Source: Brachypterus glaber
Lineage: Eukaryota; Arthropoda; Insecta; Coleoptera; Kateretidae
Length of the DNA stretch: 64,000 bases
Direction of reading: 5' to 3'
Assembly (NCBI GenBank): GCA_958510825.1
Contig: OY294052.1
Location: 9,073,816 to 9,137,815, forward strand
Below are positions 13,667-24,350 of the stretch, in pieces; the first letter of the stretch is position 1; each line of letters starts with the position of its first letter. A program made the translations under genes and the position numbers. The notes beneath the pieces are model-generated. The model searched no databases. It saw only the letters and a list, made by a program, of their open reading frames with translations, and was not told the origin of the DNA.

Positions 13667-14004
13667 ACTCAATTGGCCATATCCAACCAAATATTTTGTT
13701 GACACAAATAAACTGTTTTATCAGTGTAGTAATTACGTAGATACCACTTTTTGGAACATTTTAGTAATATAACCCTGGTGGTCATTTTATTTAATAATTA
13801 CGTAGTTAAGACAACTTTTATCCCTATTGAGTAAAAAAAGGATAAAAGTAATATTCTTGGTAGAATTTACTATTCTGTTACCAATAAAAATATATTTAAT
13901 TGTGTTTAACACCACAAAGTTATATTATAAGTGAGATTTACGTAATAACAACTCATGAATGGTAGCGGTTTCAGTTATTTAGGTAAAATTTACAAGGAAT
14001 ACTA

Positions 14005-14143
14005 GTTGGGAGAGTTACTTGATTAAATGTCGTTTTATTTAATTGTTTTTTTTTAATTGTTGGTCAGTTACAGAATTTTATATGTTCTTCCTGACCAACA
14101 ACCAAAAAATAAAACAAAAAAACAAAATAATTGATCAAGTTAC
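14005..14143. repeat. Hairpin-forming inverted repeat
   Basis: GAGTTACTTGATTAAA and AATTGTTGGTCAG on the left pair with CTGACCAACAACC and TTGATCAAGTTAC on the right, around a central loop of about 25 bp. A small non-coding MITE is the likely origin. Confidence 0.7.
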
Positions 14144-14690
14144 CCTACTTTGACAGGTGAAAAATTATAAAATAGAAAGGGAAAGTATGTCAAAATTGTA
14201 AAGGGCCTCTAATTTTTTCTAATCTAAGAAACTCATTACTTGCCTGTAAAAGTAATAAATTATTTACCATTACAAAGTGTTTCTATTCGAGACCCACGTC
14301 TAAAGAGGGAAATAGGAACTCAGTTTCCACTTTCTAATATATTAGAAACCTAAACCCTTATCTCTATTCATTACGTATAATATGGTTTTAAATTATTATT
14401 AATTATTATAATACGTATTATTATACCCGTGTAAGTAAATTCTCTTTGATGTTTAATATCAGATAACAAATTCTTAGAGTTTAGGTTACAGAGAATTCAT
14501 TACCATTATATCATTATCTTTGAAACTCATAATAAGTTTATTTATTGAATACAACTTGTTACAGTACTTAACAAAAACAGAACAACATTATGTTTTACTG
14601 TAACAACCTATATATAATAAAGAAAGTTTTTAGAGTTTCTAAATATACAAAATCATTCATTGTTTAATACGGTAACACCTACACTGCCCG

Positions 14691-15757
14691 ACTAAGCTAG
14701 AAAGCAGTAACTCTATTTGTGAATAGCAGCATTTTCAAAATATTACATCAGAGTTGACAGAAAAACGTCGCTTAGTTTGGACTTGCGAACTTAATTTTAT
14801 GCGATATTATGTATTGCAAACTAATCGCGTGCGAAATAATTTCCATGCGACTTTAATTTTTTGCGAACTTATTTTTGCGAACTTTTTGGGCCAACAAATA
14901 TTCTGCGAACTTTTTTTTTCGAACTAAAGACCGGATACCGCAAGAAATACATATCCATCTTAGGATAAAAATTCATATAACCAATTTTGTTAAGGAGAAA
15001 ATTTTAAACAATTTTTTTTCATCATTTTTTTTTATTATGTTAATAACAATCGAGTTATAAATATTCAAAAATGGCTATCTTGGAGATGAAATTATTTTTT
15101 TCGATTTTTCAGTGAAATTATTTATCGGAGGATAAGGTAGGTAAGCAAACTTGTAGCTGTTAAAATTATTTATAATTTTTATATATTGCGAATTTTTATT
15201 TGGTATTTTTGTACGGTTACAGAGGGGTCTGAAATTCGAGTTGCGCCACGAACTATATATACCAAAATAACTATAAAAAAATCATAATAAAAATTATAGA
15301 GATTTTCAAGAGAGGGAGAGAGGGAGATTAGCTCAGCGGTCTAAGGCATCGATATAGCGTTGACACTGAGCTATGATCGTGAGTTCAAACCTCACTGGCG
15401 CCGATTGCCTTTTTCAGTTAATTAATAATTGAAATTTGGCGAAGGCGCACTCCCTAGATATATTGGTTCGAAAGTCAATTAAAGCCGGTGGTTCCCTCTA
15501 CTACTAGCCCACACAAGTCCTGGACTTAGGGGATGCTTAATTAGGTAGAATAGTACGAGGTTAAAAAATAAACAAAATAAACAAAAAATAAACAAGTTTG
15601 CTCCCGAACACTATATTTTGATAAATTATTTGGCTGAAAAATCGAAAAAAACAATTTCACTCCCAACATGGCCATTTTTGAATATTTATAATAAGTATAA
15701 TAAACAAATGAATAAAACAAAAAAAAAAGTCCAAAATTGTTTGAAATTTTCGTTTGG
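14691..15757. repeat. Tandem duplication, copy 1 (1,067 bp)
   Basis: Starts at ACTAAGCTAGAAAGCAGTAA and repeats almost base for base from 15758. Inside each copy, arms with AATGGC(T/C)ATCTTGGAGATGAA and its inverted form (TTTCACTCCCAACATGGCCA) flank a SINE, so the unit is a foldback element interrupted by a SINE and then duplicated. A fragment of the same left end recurs at 19214-19245. Confidence 0.92.
15322..15594 (+). mobile_element. tRNA-derived SINE, copy 1
   Basis: The head has RNA polymerase III-type boxes: A box TAGCTCAGCGG (15329-15339) and B box GAGTTCAAACC (15381-15391). The tRNA-unrelated body contains AATTGAAATTTGGCGAAGGC, AAAGCCGGTGGTTCCCTCTA and CTACTAGCCCACACAAG, and ends in an (A)nTAAACAA-type tail. 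It shares body and tail with the copies at 16385 and 41798. Confidence 0.88.
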
Positions 15758-16812
15758 ACTAAGCTAGAAAGCAGTAACTCTATTTGTGAATAGCAGCATT
15801 TTCAAAATATTACAAAGTTGACAGAAAAACGTCGCTTAGTTTGGACTTGCGAACTTAATTTTATGCGATATTATGTATTGCAAACTAATCGCGTGTGAAC
15901 TAATTTCCATGCGACTTTAATTTTTTGCGAACTTATTTTTGCGAACTTTTTGGGCCAACAAATATTCTGCGAACTTTTTTTTTCGAACTAAAGACCGGAT
16001 ATTGCAAGAAATACATATCCATCTTAGGATAAAAATTCATATAACCAATTTTGTTAAGGAGAAAATTTTAAACAATTTTTTTTAATAATTTTTTTTATTA
16101 TATTAATAACAATCGAGTTATAAATATTCAAAAATGGCCATCTTGGAGATGAAATTATTTTTTTCGATTTTTCAGTGAAATTATTTATCGGAGGATAAGG
16201 TAGGTAAGCAAACTTGTAGCTGTTAAAATTATTTATAATTTTTATATTTTGCGAATTTTTATTTGGTATTTTTGTACGGTTACAGAGGGGTCTGAAATTC
16301 GAGTTGCGCCACGAACTATATATACCAAAATAACTATAAAAAAATCATAATAAAAATTATAGAGATTTTCAAGAGAGGGAGAGAGGGAGATTAGCTCAGC
16401 GGTCTAAGGCATCGATATAGCGTTGACACTGAGTTATGATCGTGAGTTCAAACCTGGCGCCGATTGCCTTTTTCAGTTAATTAATAATTGAAATTTGGCG
16501 AAGGCGCACTCCCTAGATATATTGGTTCGAAAGTCAATTAAAGCCGGTGGTTCCCTCTACTACTAGCCCACACAAGTCCTGGACTTAGGGGATGCTTAAT
16601 TAGGTAGAATAGTACGAGGTTAAAAAATAAACAAAATAAACAAAAAATAAACAAGTTTGCTCCCGAACACTTTATATTTTGATAAATTATTTGGCTGAAA
16701 AATCGAAAAAAACAATTTCACTCCCAACATGGCCATTTTTGAATATTTATAATAAGTATAATAAACAAATGAATAAAACAAAAAAAAAAGTCCAAAATTG
16801 TTTGAAATTTTC
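15758..16812. repeat. Tandem duplication, copy 2
   Basis: Near-identical to 14691-15757, with small indels and scattered substitutions. Beyond the shared end, copy 2 continues into TTCCTAACAAAATTGGTT, which completes the inverted arm matching the left-arm sequence near 14978; copy 1 lacks this end. Confidence 0.92.
16385..16653 (+). mobile_element. tRNA-derived SINE, copy 2 (from the tandem duplication)
   Basis: Identical to copy 1 except for a few changes, including a 4-base loss just after the B box (AAACCTGGCG here, AAACCTCACTGGCG in copy 1). It arose by duplication of the host unit, not by a separate insertion. Confidence 0.88.
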
Positions 16813-17071
16813 TTCCTAACAAAATTGGTTTGGACTTTTTTATAGTAAGATACATATTTACCTAGATAACCGCACATACTACTAAAATACAAAATAGCGG
16901 ACAACCCATACGCAAATCACCAGGTGAAAATCTAACAGGAGTGTTTCGTTACCATCCACTACTACCCTTTAAAATATCAGCCCTTGTGCATTTTTTTGCA
17001 ATTTACGAGCTATCATTTGAGTGGATTATTTAGCTTGTTGGATATTATCTCATGTTTACCGTATTTTGCAG

Positions 17072-17461
17072 GGTCGGTGCGTCCTCAACCCAAAGAAAAG
17101 CCACAGCTGGTGCACATTATCGTCCCGCAGCCTTCCGTGACAACTGTCCGGGCTCCCCCGGCCACCACTTCCCCGACGCCGCCCCCGCCGAAATCCGATA
17201 CAGCTCTCCAAGCCACCACGACAGAATGTCCCCCAAACAACACAATCCTCGTTTCAACCGTTAACAAAAACACAAATAATAATAATCTGCTAAGAAAACT
17301 GGCCTCGAGTCACTACCAAAGCTACACAACGGCCCTTACTGTCACAATAGCTGTAGGGTGTTTTTTATTGCTTCTGAATATAATCATTTTCGCCGGAATT
17401 TACCATCAGCGTGACAGAGGCAAGAGTAAACAGAAACAAAAAGAGGAACTGGTAGAAGCAG
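17072..17461 (+). CDS. Nlg: Neuroligin exon: stalk and transmembrane segment
   Basis: A 390-bp exon after a TATTTTGCAG acceptor; the donor is G|GTTAGT. It encodes 129 complete codons. First comes a Pro/Thr-rich stalk (SVRPQPKEKP, APPATTSPTPPPPKS) with a PNNT N-glycosylation sequon. A hydrophobic segment of about 24 residues follows (17332-17403), starting ALTVTIAVGCFLLLLN. Then a basic stop-transfer stretch, YHQRDRGKSKQKQKE, marks the cytoplasmic side. This is the type I topology expected of neuroligin. The frame upstream of 17072 is intron read-through. Local GC is far higher than in the flanking intron, as expected for a real exon. Phase 1 at both ends. Confidence 0.92.
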
Positions 17462-17486
17462 GTTAGTGTTATTTTACGAGAAACTA

Positions 17487-17697
17487 AGGTCTGTTTCATC
17501 AAGTAAGAGAGTAAATTGAAAATCACACAGTGAATATTTTCAAAACAGATTTGAATATTGGATGTGCTAATATATTGAGTAGTTTATATTATAAAACATA
17601 ACTATATTCTCTACACAAATATATACTATTCAAACCAGTTGTAAAAATATTTACTGTGCGATTTTTAATTTACTCTCTTGCTTGATGAAACAGACCA
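17487..17697. mobile_element. Palindromic MITE, TGGTCTGTTT family, copy 1 (211 bp)
   Basis: GGTCTGTTTCATCAAG at the left faces CTTGATGAAACAGACC at the right, with TA on both sides. The arms contain AGAGAGTAAATT and CACAGT(G/A)AATATTTT. It lies in a neuroligin intron, 26 bp after the donor site. Confidence 0.9.
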
Positions 17698-17996
17698 TAC
17701 GCTTAACCCGCCAAAAGATAATTGGTGTTTTTATTATGGTTTAGTTAAGAAATAGTATATTACGCAACGAGTTCACGAACCTAGCTTTTAGTGTACGATA
17801 GTGCATACTTTCTTACGAGCCAAAAAAGCACTCAAGTATATTGAAAAAGGTAAGCGATGAGTTGCGTACGCTATTTTCCCTACGACAATGCCTTTTTCAT
17901 TAAGAAAATAGTAAAAATTTAGTAAATAAAATGTTTTGACATTTTAGAAATTTCGAAATGTCAGTTTGACTTTTCTCTAAAAGGCACACTACATTA

Positions 17997-18178
17997 TGGT
18001 CTGTTTTTTCAAGCAAGAGAGTAAATTAAAATTCGCACAGTAAATATTTTTAGAACAGGTTTGAATAGTATATGTTTGTATATAGAATATAGTTATGTTT
18101 TATAAAATAAACTAATCAATATTCGAATCTGTTTTGAAAATATTTTTAATTTACTATCTTGCTTGAAAAAACAGACCA
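17997..18178. mobile_element. Palindromic MITE, TGGTCTGTTT family, copy 2
   Basis: TGGTCTGTTTTTTCAAGCAA and its inverted partner TTGCTTGAAAAAACAGACCA are flanked by TA. Internal sequence matches copy 1 at 17487 throughout. Confidence 0.92.
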
Positions 18179-18741
18179 TAGTACCACGGAAATCGCTATA
18201 TTATTTACTTTTACGGAAATCGTATACTCTTGTGATATGAAAATATCGTATAAGAAGATATGGTGAACACGTGAAATCTAAGAAATTATTCAAAGATGGC
18301 CGTAGGAAAAATAGCTAATTATTTGAATAATAAAGATTTATATAAATATTGTTTACTATTATATATAGTTCATTCGGGCTTTTGTAGTAAAGTTTTGCAA
18401 ATATTTGAACCGTATTTTGAAATGACAGTGCATTTTTAAACTTTTCATTTAATATCTTTTAAACGTTTTGAATTAGGGATTACAAATTTTGTACATGTAA
18501 GGACAACTAAAGCAGGACCTGGTGCTTAATTTTAAGTGTTTTAGTCAAAACGATATTAAGTAAAAAGCTACAGCTTACTGTTATTTCGACATTTGCTGTA
18601 ACAGAATCCATTTATTAACTTTAAAATGTCGACATTAAACGTTTAGTGTCTAAAATACTACTAGTCTCTAGTAAAGTTTTTGTGTTATTAAATACCAGTA
18701 TTCCAAGAAAGATCAGTTCATTTTTTTTTCTCCTTTTTCAG

Positions 18742-19041
18742 GTAGTTGTAGTTCAAGTTCGCAAGAAGCGTACGAAAAAGCTCTAGAGTATAGACAAATG
18801 TCTTACGATTGTAGCAAATCTTACCAGACACTTCAAAGGTCCGAAGTTTCTAAGCCATTGTACGTCGGAGAGTACAGTTGCGGTCAGGGAGACCCCAACT
18901 CCCAAATGACAGAGTTGCCTTTGCAGGAGTTTAAGTCGTCGCCACCTCCGGCAAAAAGGCCGGATATCAACGCATCTCATAGTTATCCACCGGATGTGAC
19001 AAGTACCAGTATGCACTCAGAGAAAGAATATCTTGATTCAA
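18742..19041 (+). CDS. Nlg: Neuroligin exon: cytoplasmic tail, part 1
   Basis: A 300-bp exon between a T-rich CCTTTTTCAG acceptor and a GTAAGT donor. Two bases complete the Gly codon left by the previous exon, then 99 codons follow. The protein is tail-like and hydrophilic: a Ser run (SCSSSSQEAYEKALEYRQMS), several tyrosines (YDCSKSYQTL, YVGEYSC), and a proline-rich stretch (SSPPPAKRP). No membrane segment is present. In the family this part faces the cytoplasm and binds scaffold proteins; which partners use these motifs cannot be told from sequence. Phase 1 at both ends, so skipping this exon would keep the frame. Confidence 0.9.
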
Positions 19042-19889
19042 GTAAGTATTATTGAAACCAAATAAATTATAAACTCCATTGCACGAATGCATTTTACTCT
19101 GACGTCATAGCTCGTAAAACAAAAAGCACTCTGTAGTAAAACTGGATCTTATTTCTTAAGAACTAATAAATATTTTTATCCACGGCCGTGATTTACAGGC
19201 CTATACTGCAAAACTAAGCTAGAAAGCAGTAACTCAATTTGTCAATACGTTTTTACTTTTATTTAAATATTACTTCAGGGCAGTATACTACCATGCGCAG
19301 CTGGAAATTACTTAATCATTCGGGTGAATAGGCCACTCGCCTATCGGCTCCGAAAATTCACCCTTAATGCTTAATAGCAATTACAATACGCTCGTTAAAT
19401 ACCAAATATACTATATTCTACTATCTAAGTGCTGGCTTACATATTACCTACCGCTGTCAAGGCTTGTTTACCTTGAAAACTAATAAAATCAGTAAACTCG
19501 TTTATTTTTGACAGTTGCTAAGCATTGTTTAATGACAATGGTTAACTATGGAAAAACAATTAAGACAACTACTAAGTATTTTTAACTTATTTTTTTTAAC
19601 TGGCAGCTACCTCAAATTAATCTTTAAGCTAGATTTTAAACTGATATTTAAAGTTACTAGCTTTAGGTAATAGAAAAAGCCTAACGATTTTCAAGCAAAA
19701 TGCATTTAACAAAATTGTTAATGAATTAACTGGCATATGTATATTGCTATTAAGAGTTTTTGTGTAAAAATTAACAACGTTCACTAGCTCAAAATTAATC
19801 TCATTTTATTTCTTGTTACGCCATTTTAATAATTATAATTATCACGCGCACCTTTAGTGTAATTAAACACATTATTTTTCTGTGTGTAG
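19042..19889 (+). other. Nlg: Neuroligin intron, 848 bp
   Basis: Bounded by GTAAGT and a TGTGTGTAG acceptor. It holds the 19214-19245 repeat fragment; nothing else is recognisable. Confidence 0.8.
19214..19245. repeat. Fragment of the 14691 repeat family
   Basis: AACTAAGCTAGAAAGCAGTA, then ACTCAATTTGTCAAT, matches the left end of the duplicated unit at 14691 and 15758. Confidence 0.75.
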
Positions 19890-20059
19890 ATAAACAAAAT
19901 ATCACTACTCGAAGTATACCGGAGCCGCCTCCGCCTCCGAAAGGGCATCCGCCTCCTTCGGGGAATTTCGAACATCCCGGAATATTGAGACCTCACGGCG
20001 CCCCCACGACGCCCGGCACTATGAAAAAACGCGTCCAAATTCAAGAAATTTCAGTTTAA
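19890..20059 (+). CDS. Nlg: Neuroligin terminal exon with PDZ-type C-terminus
   Basis: After the TGTGTGTAG acceptor, two bases complete Asn, then 55 codons and TAA (20057-20059). The sequence holds a polyproline segment (IPEPPPPPKGHPPPSG) and ends TMKKRVQIQEISV. Neuroligin tails normally end in a PDZ ligand that anchors them to synaptic scaffolds. Here the last residues are I-S-V, hydrophobic at positions 0 and -2, which is a class II-type ligand; the vertebrate TTRV ending is class I. That the end acts as a PDZ ligand is inference. GC content is well above that of the surroundings. Confidence 0.92.
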
Positions 20060-20115
20060 AAGGACCCATAAATTTAAAATTGTTTTACAAAATTCTAGGA
20101 ATGATCGAAAATAAA
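20060..20115 (+). promoter_or_regulatory. Nlg: Start of neuroligin 3' UTR with candidate polyadenylation signal
   Basis: AATAAA at 20110-20115 lies about 50 bp after the stop. It is very close, so a more distal signal (another AATAAA near 20773) may be used, in which case the MITE at 20161-20348 would be transcribed in the 3' UTR. Confidence 0.4.
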
Positions 20116-20160
20116 GAAAATATATAGGTTAGCTTCACTGAAATAGGTACGAATATTATA

Positions 20161-20348
20161 CACTGAGAATTTTTTATCTTAGTAAATACTAAACGTTTTT
20201 GCCTATTTGAAACCCCAGGCAACATTTGTTATTAGTTACAAGTTGTTACAGTACAACGTTATGTTTTACTGTAACAACTTGTAATTAATAACAAATGTTG
20301 ACTGAGGTTCCAATTAGACAAAAACGTTCAGTATATACATTCTCAGTG
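20161..20348. mobile_element. Palindromic MITE, CACTGAGAA family, 188 bp
   Basis: CACTGAGAAT at the left and ATTCTCAGTG at the right, each flanked by TA. The inner arms AGTAAATACTAAACGTTTTT and ACTGTAACAACTTGTAATTA are complementary to the other half. Related to 8896-9080. Confidence 0.92.
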
Positions 20349-20350
20349 TA

Positions 20351-21226
20351 CAACAGTTAAATTTTAAAAGGTTCCTTGTATAATTTTTGGCTTTTATTAT
20401 TGAAAATCAATAAGAATTGTTATAAAACTGTACATTATTTTTTTAACCTTAAACTTATATAATATATATAACAGTTCACAGAAGTTTTTTTTATAATTTT
20501 CAAACAGCTGTATATCTGGCGTGCACGTTAAAAACCTGGGTCTGCTGTGAAACAAAACATTATGATTTACAAAAATGGTGAAGGCGCTAACATTGAAAAC
20601 TGTTCTGGCTTAAATATGAGTCTTTGAATAACAGGCTTAACGCACGGCGTTCCAGAATGATTAATGATATGAAATACCTCTACAAAAAAATCTGACTATG
20701 GATCATGGTAGCAGAAGGTCTACAGTTTACATAACCATTTAAAACTAAATTCAGAATACTTATTTTTGGTAAATAAAAAAAACAACCTTCTGAAGATATA
20801 GAAAAGCATATTTGGTCGAAATATTTTCAAATATATAAAAGCGGCAAATATACTTTTAGATTTGCCTTAATTTCTCATACTTTTTTTATTTTCGATCACT
20901 CCAGTTCAATATTTGTTTTATCTTGTTAGAAAATCAAAACGTTGGCAAATTTTTACGTTTTTATTTCGTCTACTCTTTTTATTTACAAATTAAGATAAAA
21001 AACTTCCATCAAACAAAAAATAATCATATAATGTAAGTCAAAATAAAAATATTTTAAAAATCCGATTTCCTGTTTCTAATATTATAAGGGACAAATAATT
21101 TGTATATATAATAAGATAAGACAGTTATTGAATATAATGTCAAGATACAAATTATGTATTTTAACTTTTGCAGAAATTACAATGAAACTTTTTTGTTTTT
21201 TTAAATAAAAAAAATAAAAAAATATA
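20351..21226. other. Downstream of neuroligin; no gene seen
   Basis: AT-rich sequence. CCTTCTGAAGATATAG followed by TCGAAATATTTTC (about 20795-20830) resembles repeat sequence, but no element boundaries are visible. Confidence 0.5.
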
Positions 21227-22213
21227 CAGAATGTCCAGTAAATGATGTCATTAATTTTAAGGGGTGATTCTACATAGGAAAATATGAAAAAAAGTTCCTA
21301 TAAACATATGTCTAAAAATGCGTCGTAAGGGAGCTAAGCCCCTTTAAATGTGGCTAAAAAATCTGGTTTTTATTTAGTAACTCAGGAACGCTTTGAGGTA
21401 CAGCAACGAAGTTTTGAATGTTAACTAACCTTAATAAAGCCCATCTTCGTATGCTTTTAAACAGCTGTGCCAAACTGTAAGGCCTTATTAAGTTTTTTCT
21501 GTGTAACTTTTTTTGTACTTTTATTTTTGGAATATGATTGATTCCTTAGGTCAAAATACATAAAAAAGGTACTCTTGTTCTAAAACTGTAGGATTACCCG
21601 TTTTCGAGAAAAATTTATTTGAAGCTGAAATTTTACGGATCGAGGACGAAAAATTAAGTACTAATATGTTTAAAACCAAAATTTCAATGATGCAAGGTTA
21701 TTCTGTATCAAAAACTAAGTAAAAAAGTTTCTATACATGTAGGTTGTAAAATAGCTTTTAAATCTACTATGGGCTTTTAAAAATAGTGCATTTTTAGGAG
21801 CCCATAGCTCCCTTAGGATTGATTTTTGGAAGTACCTGTGTATGAGGTTTTTTTCTTACTTTTTGATGTACATGCATTATCATCATTGAAATTTTAGTAT
21901 TTAATTTTTCGTCCTCGAACCGTAAAATTTTACCTTCAAATAATTTTTTCTAACAAACGGTTTAATCCTACAGTATTAGGACAGTACTTTTTTTTTAGAG
22001 GAATTATATTCCAAAAATAAAATTACAAAAAAGTTATACAGAAAAAAGTTTGGGACAAAAAAACTAATAAGGCCCCCCCAGTTTCGCACACCTCTAGTTA
22101 AAAAAGCTTAGCTCCCCTACGACGCATTTTTAGACATATGTTTATAGGAACTTTTTTTCATATTTTCCTACATCACTCCTTAAAATTAATGACATCATTT
22201 ACTGGACATCCTG
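21227..22213. mobile_element. Large TA-flanked foldback element, 987 bp
   Basis: Terminal inverted repeats CAGAATGTCCAGTAAATGAT / ATCATTTACTGGACATCCTG with TA at both sides. The arms continue through TTAATTTTAAGG, ATGTCTAAAAATGCGTCGTA and GGGAGCTAAGC. It has no coding frame. Partial relatives are at 12345-12612 and 52437-52640, and the centre of the next element shares diverged blocks. Confidence 0.9.
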
Positions 22214-22645
22214 TAATGGAACTTTTTTCTTAAAAATTTAAACCTAGATTTAAAAAATACAATCCTGAAGCCATGTTTTTAATAAGAATTTTATTTTTGC
22301 TGATTTTTTACTAAGAATGTAAATGTAAAACAATTTTAAATTCATATAATTCTTTAAAGGTGGAGTTGTACATGAATTAAACTAAGAGAATTTTAATTAT
22401 AACTAATAATGTTAATTTGTTAAAAAATAATAGTTTTTATCTTCTTACTTTACTTTATATATTATTCCACCTTAAATGTGTCAGTTTAGTTAAAGAATTG
22501 GAATGGTAGACTAAATAATTTAAAAAAAAATCAAAATCATATCTGACTGAAAGTTGATTTTTTTAAACATAAGGAATATAAAAAAAACCGCACTGTGATT
22601 GTCATAACATTTATGCATAAGAATTAATTTGTTTACAATGTAATC

Positions 22646-24106
22646 ACGGTTCACCTGGGCGATGTTAAATAAAAATTTCGTGGACCCCTACATTTTTTGG
22701 ACTAAGACATACCTGATGACATAAGAAATCAATTCCCATTTGAAAGAAAATCGTAAAAGATACACTTTTTTAGAAAGATAAAAAAACGTTTTTTTGAGTA
22801 ATAGGGTGTGTCATAAAATTTGCGAAATCGAAAAGGCTCTCTGGCTCAAAAGTTGCTCCTTAGTAAAAAACTGTTGCCACTCAAAAATGAGCCAAATCGA
22901 TTAATGTTTAGAGGTAGCTCAAAGCACTCAAACTTTGAAAAATATCGGTACCTGTTTTTCGGATATAAAGTGATTGTATATAAAATTAAGGAAATTTTGG
23001 AGGGTTTCTTTGATAGTATTTAGAAATAATACTAATTGTGAGAAAACTAAAAAAATTATTTTCCACCTCTCCTTAAGTTAGAACATAAAAAAATCGCCAA
23101 TTATTTGAAGATTTTGCGAAAATTTATTGAAAATGGGCATATCTAAAAGACATAACTTCCTTAGGAATGATTTTTTGACCAAGGTGCATATAAACTTTTT
23201 CTATGTTTTTAATGTTTAATAACCACTCATTACTAAAATATTTGTTTTTTGCTTTATATTTTTTAATTTTTTTATTTTTGGTTCTTCATGCTTAAAAATT
23301 TACTTTTAAATGCATTTATCTTTAAAACGGTTAAACCTGCGATGTTAAACCACAGAAACTTTTTATGTATTTTTACATAAAAAAGTATTCCAACCAAAAA
23401 ATCAAAAAAAAGTACACCGAAAAAAGTTTTAGGCAAAAAAACAGAAAATCCACCCGGTTTCTAATCGAAATTAATTTTTTTTACTCAACAAGGAAAAAAA
23501 TTATGTTTTCTGTATAGTCATGTAGGTTAACATGTATATATGCTTATATACTAATATATAATTTTGCACATTTTTTATTTAAAACTATTTTTTATGCACT
23601 TTTAAAAACATGCAAAAATAAAATTTTCACGAAATCTTCAAATAATTGGCGATTTTTTCATGTTCTAACTTAAGGGGAGAGGGGATATAACTGTTTTAAT
23701 TCTTACATTTAGTATTGTTTCTAAATATTACCAAAGAAACCCTCCAAAATTTCCTCAATTTTTATCGGTATCAGTTTTTAACCGAAAAACAGGTACCGAT
23801 TTTTTTTTTAAGTTTGAGTGCTTTGAGCTACCTCTAAACATTTATCGATTTGGCTCATTTTTGAGTGGCCACTGTTTTTTACTAAGGAGCAACTTTTAAG
23901 CCAGAGAGTGTTTTTGATTTTGAAAATTGCGATTTTTTGACACACCTTATTACTCAAAAAAACGTTTTTTTATCTTTCTAAAAAAGTGTATCTTTTACGA
24001 TTTTCTTTCAAATGGAAATTGATTTCTTATGTCATCAGGTATGTTTTAGTCCAAAAAATGTAGGGGTCCACGAAATTTTTATTTAAAATCGCCCAGGTGA
24101 ACCGTG
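22646..24106. mobile_element. Long-arm foldback element, about 1.46 kb
   Basis: Arms of nearly 500 bp: the left starts ACGGTTCACCTGGGCGAT and the right ends ATCGCCCAGGTGAACCGT. Paired blocks include GTAGGGGTCCACGAAATTTT, CTTATGTCATCAGGTATG, GATACACTTTTTTAGAAAG and AATCGCCAATTATTTGAAGA. The centre (about 23126-23600) resembles the 21227 family, suggesting nesting or a composite origin. The + frame at 22820-23023 lies within an arm and is not a gene. Confidence 0.9.
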
Positions 24107-24350
24107 TAATAGTCTTAAATATATTTTAAGGGCCGTATATTAAACAATTTTATAGATATTTTAATATTTTTCCTATACTGAATGACAAAAAAAAGAAATC
24201 GACTCAGTTTTAAATTATTGTATCTCAGATTAGGTTAAGAATATTCATAGAATGTTCTAAGAAGTAAAGAATATTCTTAGAAACTCCTTAGAATATTCTT
24301 AGAACTATCAGCGTTTTTACCCTTAAATATTTCTGCTTGCTCAGAAACCT

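Larger units (their letters stand above)
13111..13740. mobile_element. Foldback element interrupted by a LINE tail
   Basis: The left arm, ACACTGATAACAAGG with TTTGGATATGGCCAT (13124-13159), is answered on the right by TTGGCCATATCCAACCAAAT and TTTTATCAGTGTAGTAATTA (13673-13733). The AT-rich LINE-type 3' tail and pentanucleotide tract between the arms look like a later insertion into the centre of the element. Confidence 0.7.
11167..17071 (+). other. Nlg: Neuroligin intron, 5.9 kb
   Basis: Bounded by GTAAGT at 11167 and TATTTTGCAG ending at 17071. It holds a partial foldback element, a LINE tail with a long ATTCT microsatellite, a hairpin and a tandem duplication carrying two SINE copies. Two short frames (11253-11441, 14875-15060) show no domain and no exon-like boundaries. 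Confidence 0.8.
17462..18741 (+). other. Nlg: Neuroligin intron, 1.28 kb
   Basis: Bounded by GTTAGT and CCTTTTTCAG. It contains two MITEs of one family and, between them at about 17750-17880, a weak palindrome (GCAACGAGTT ... AGTTGCGTACG). Confidence 0.8.

Noticed and set aside
15322..15400. A genuine tRNA gene
   Set aside because: A and B boxes are present, but the cloverleaf arms are not well paired and the sequence continues into a conserved SINE body and tail.
17052..17273. Alternative frames overlapping the neuroligin transmembrane exon
   Set aside because: The frame beginning 17072 joins both neighbouring exons and encodes the membrane segment; the others are shadows.
18783..19016. 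Minus-strand frame opposite the neuroligin tail exon
   Set aside because: Shadow of a coding exon with correct splice sites on the + strand.
19826..20044. Arginine-rich minus frame
   Set aside because: Complement of the proline-rich terminal exon.
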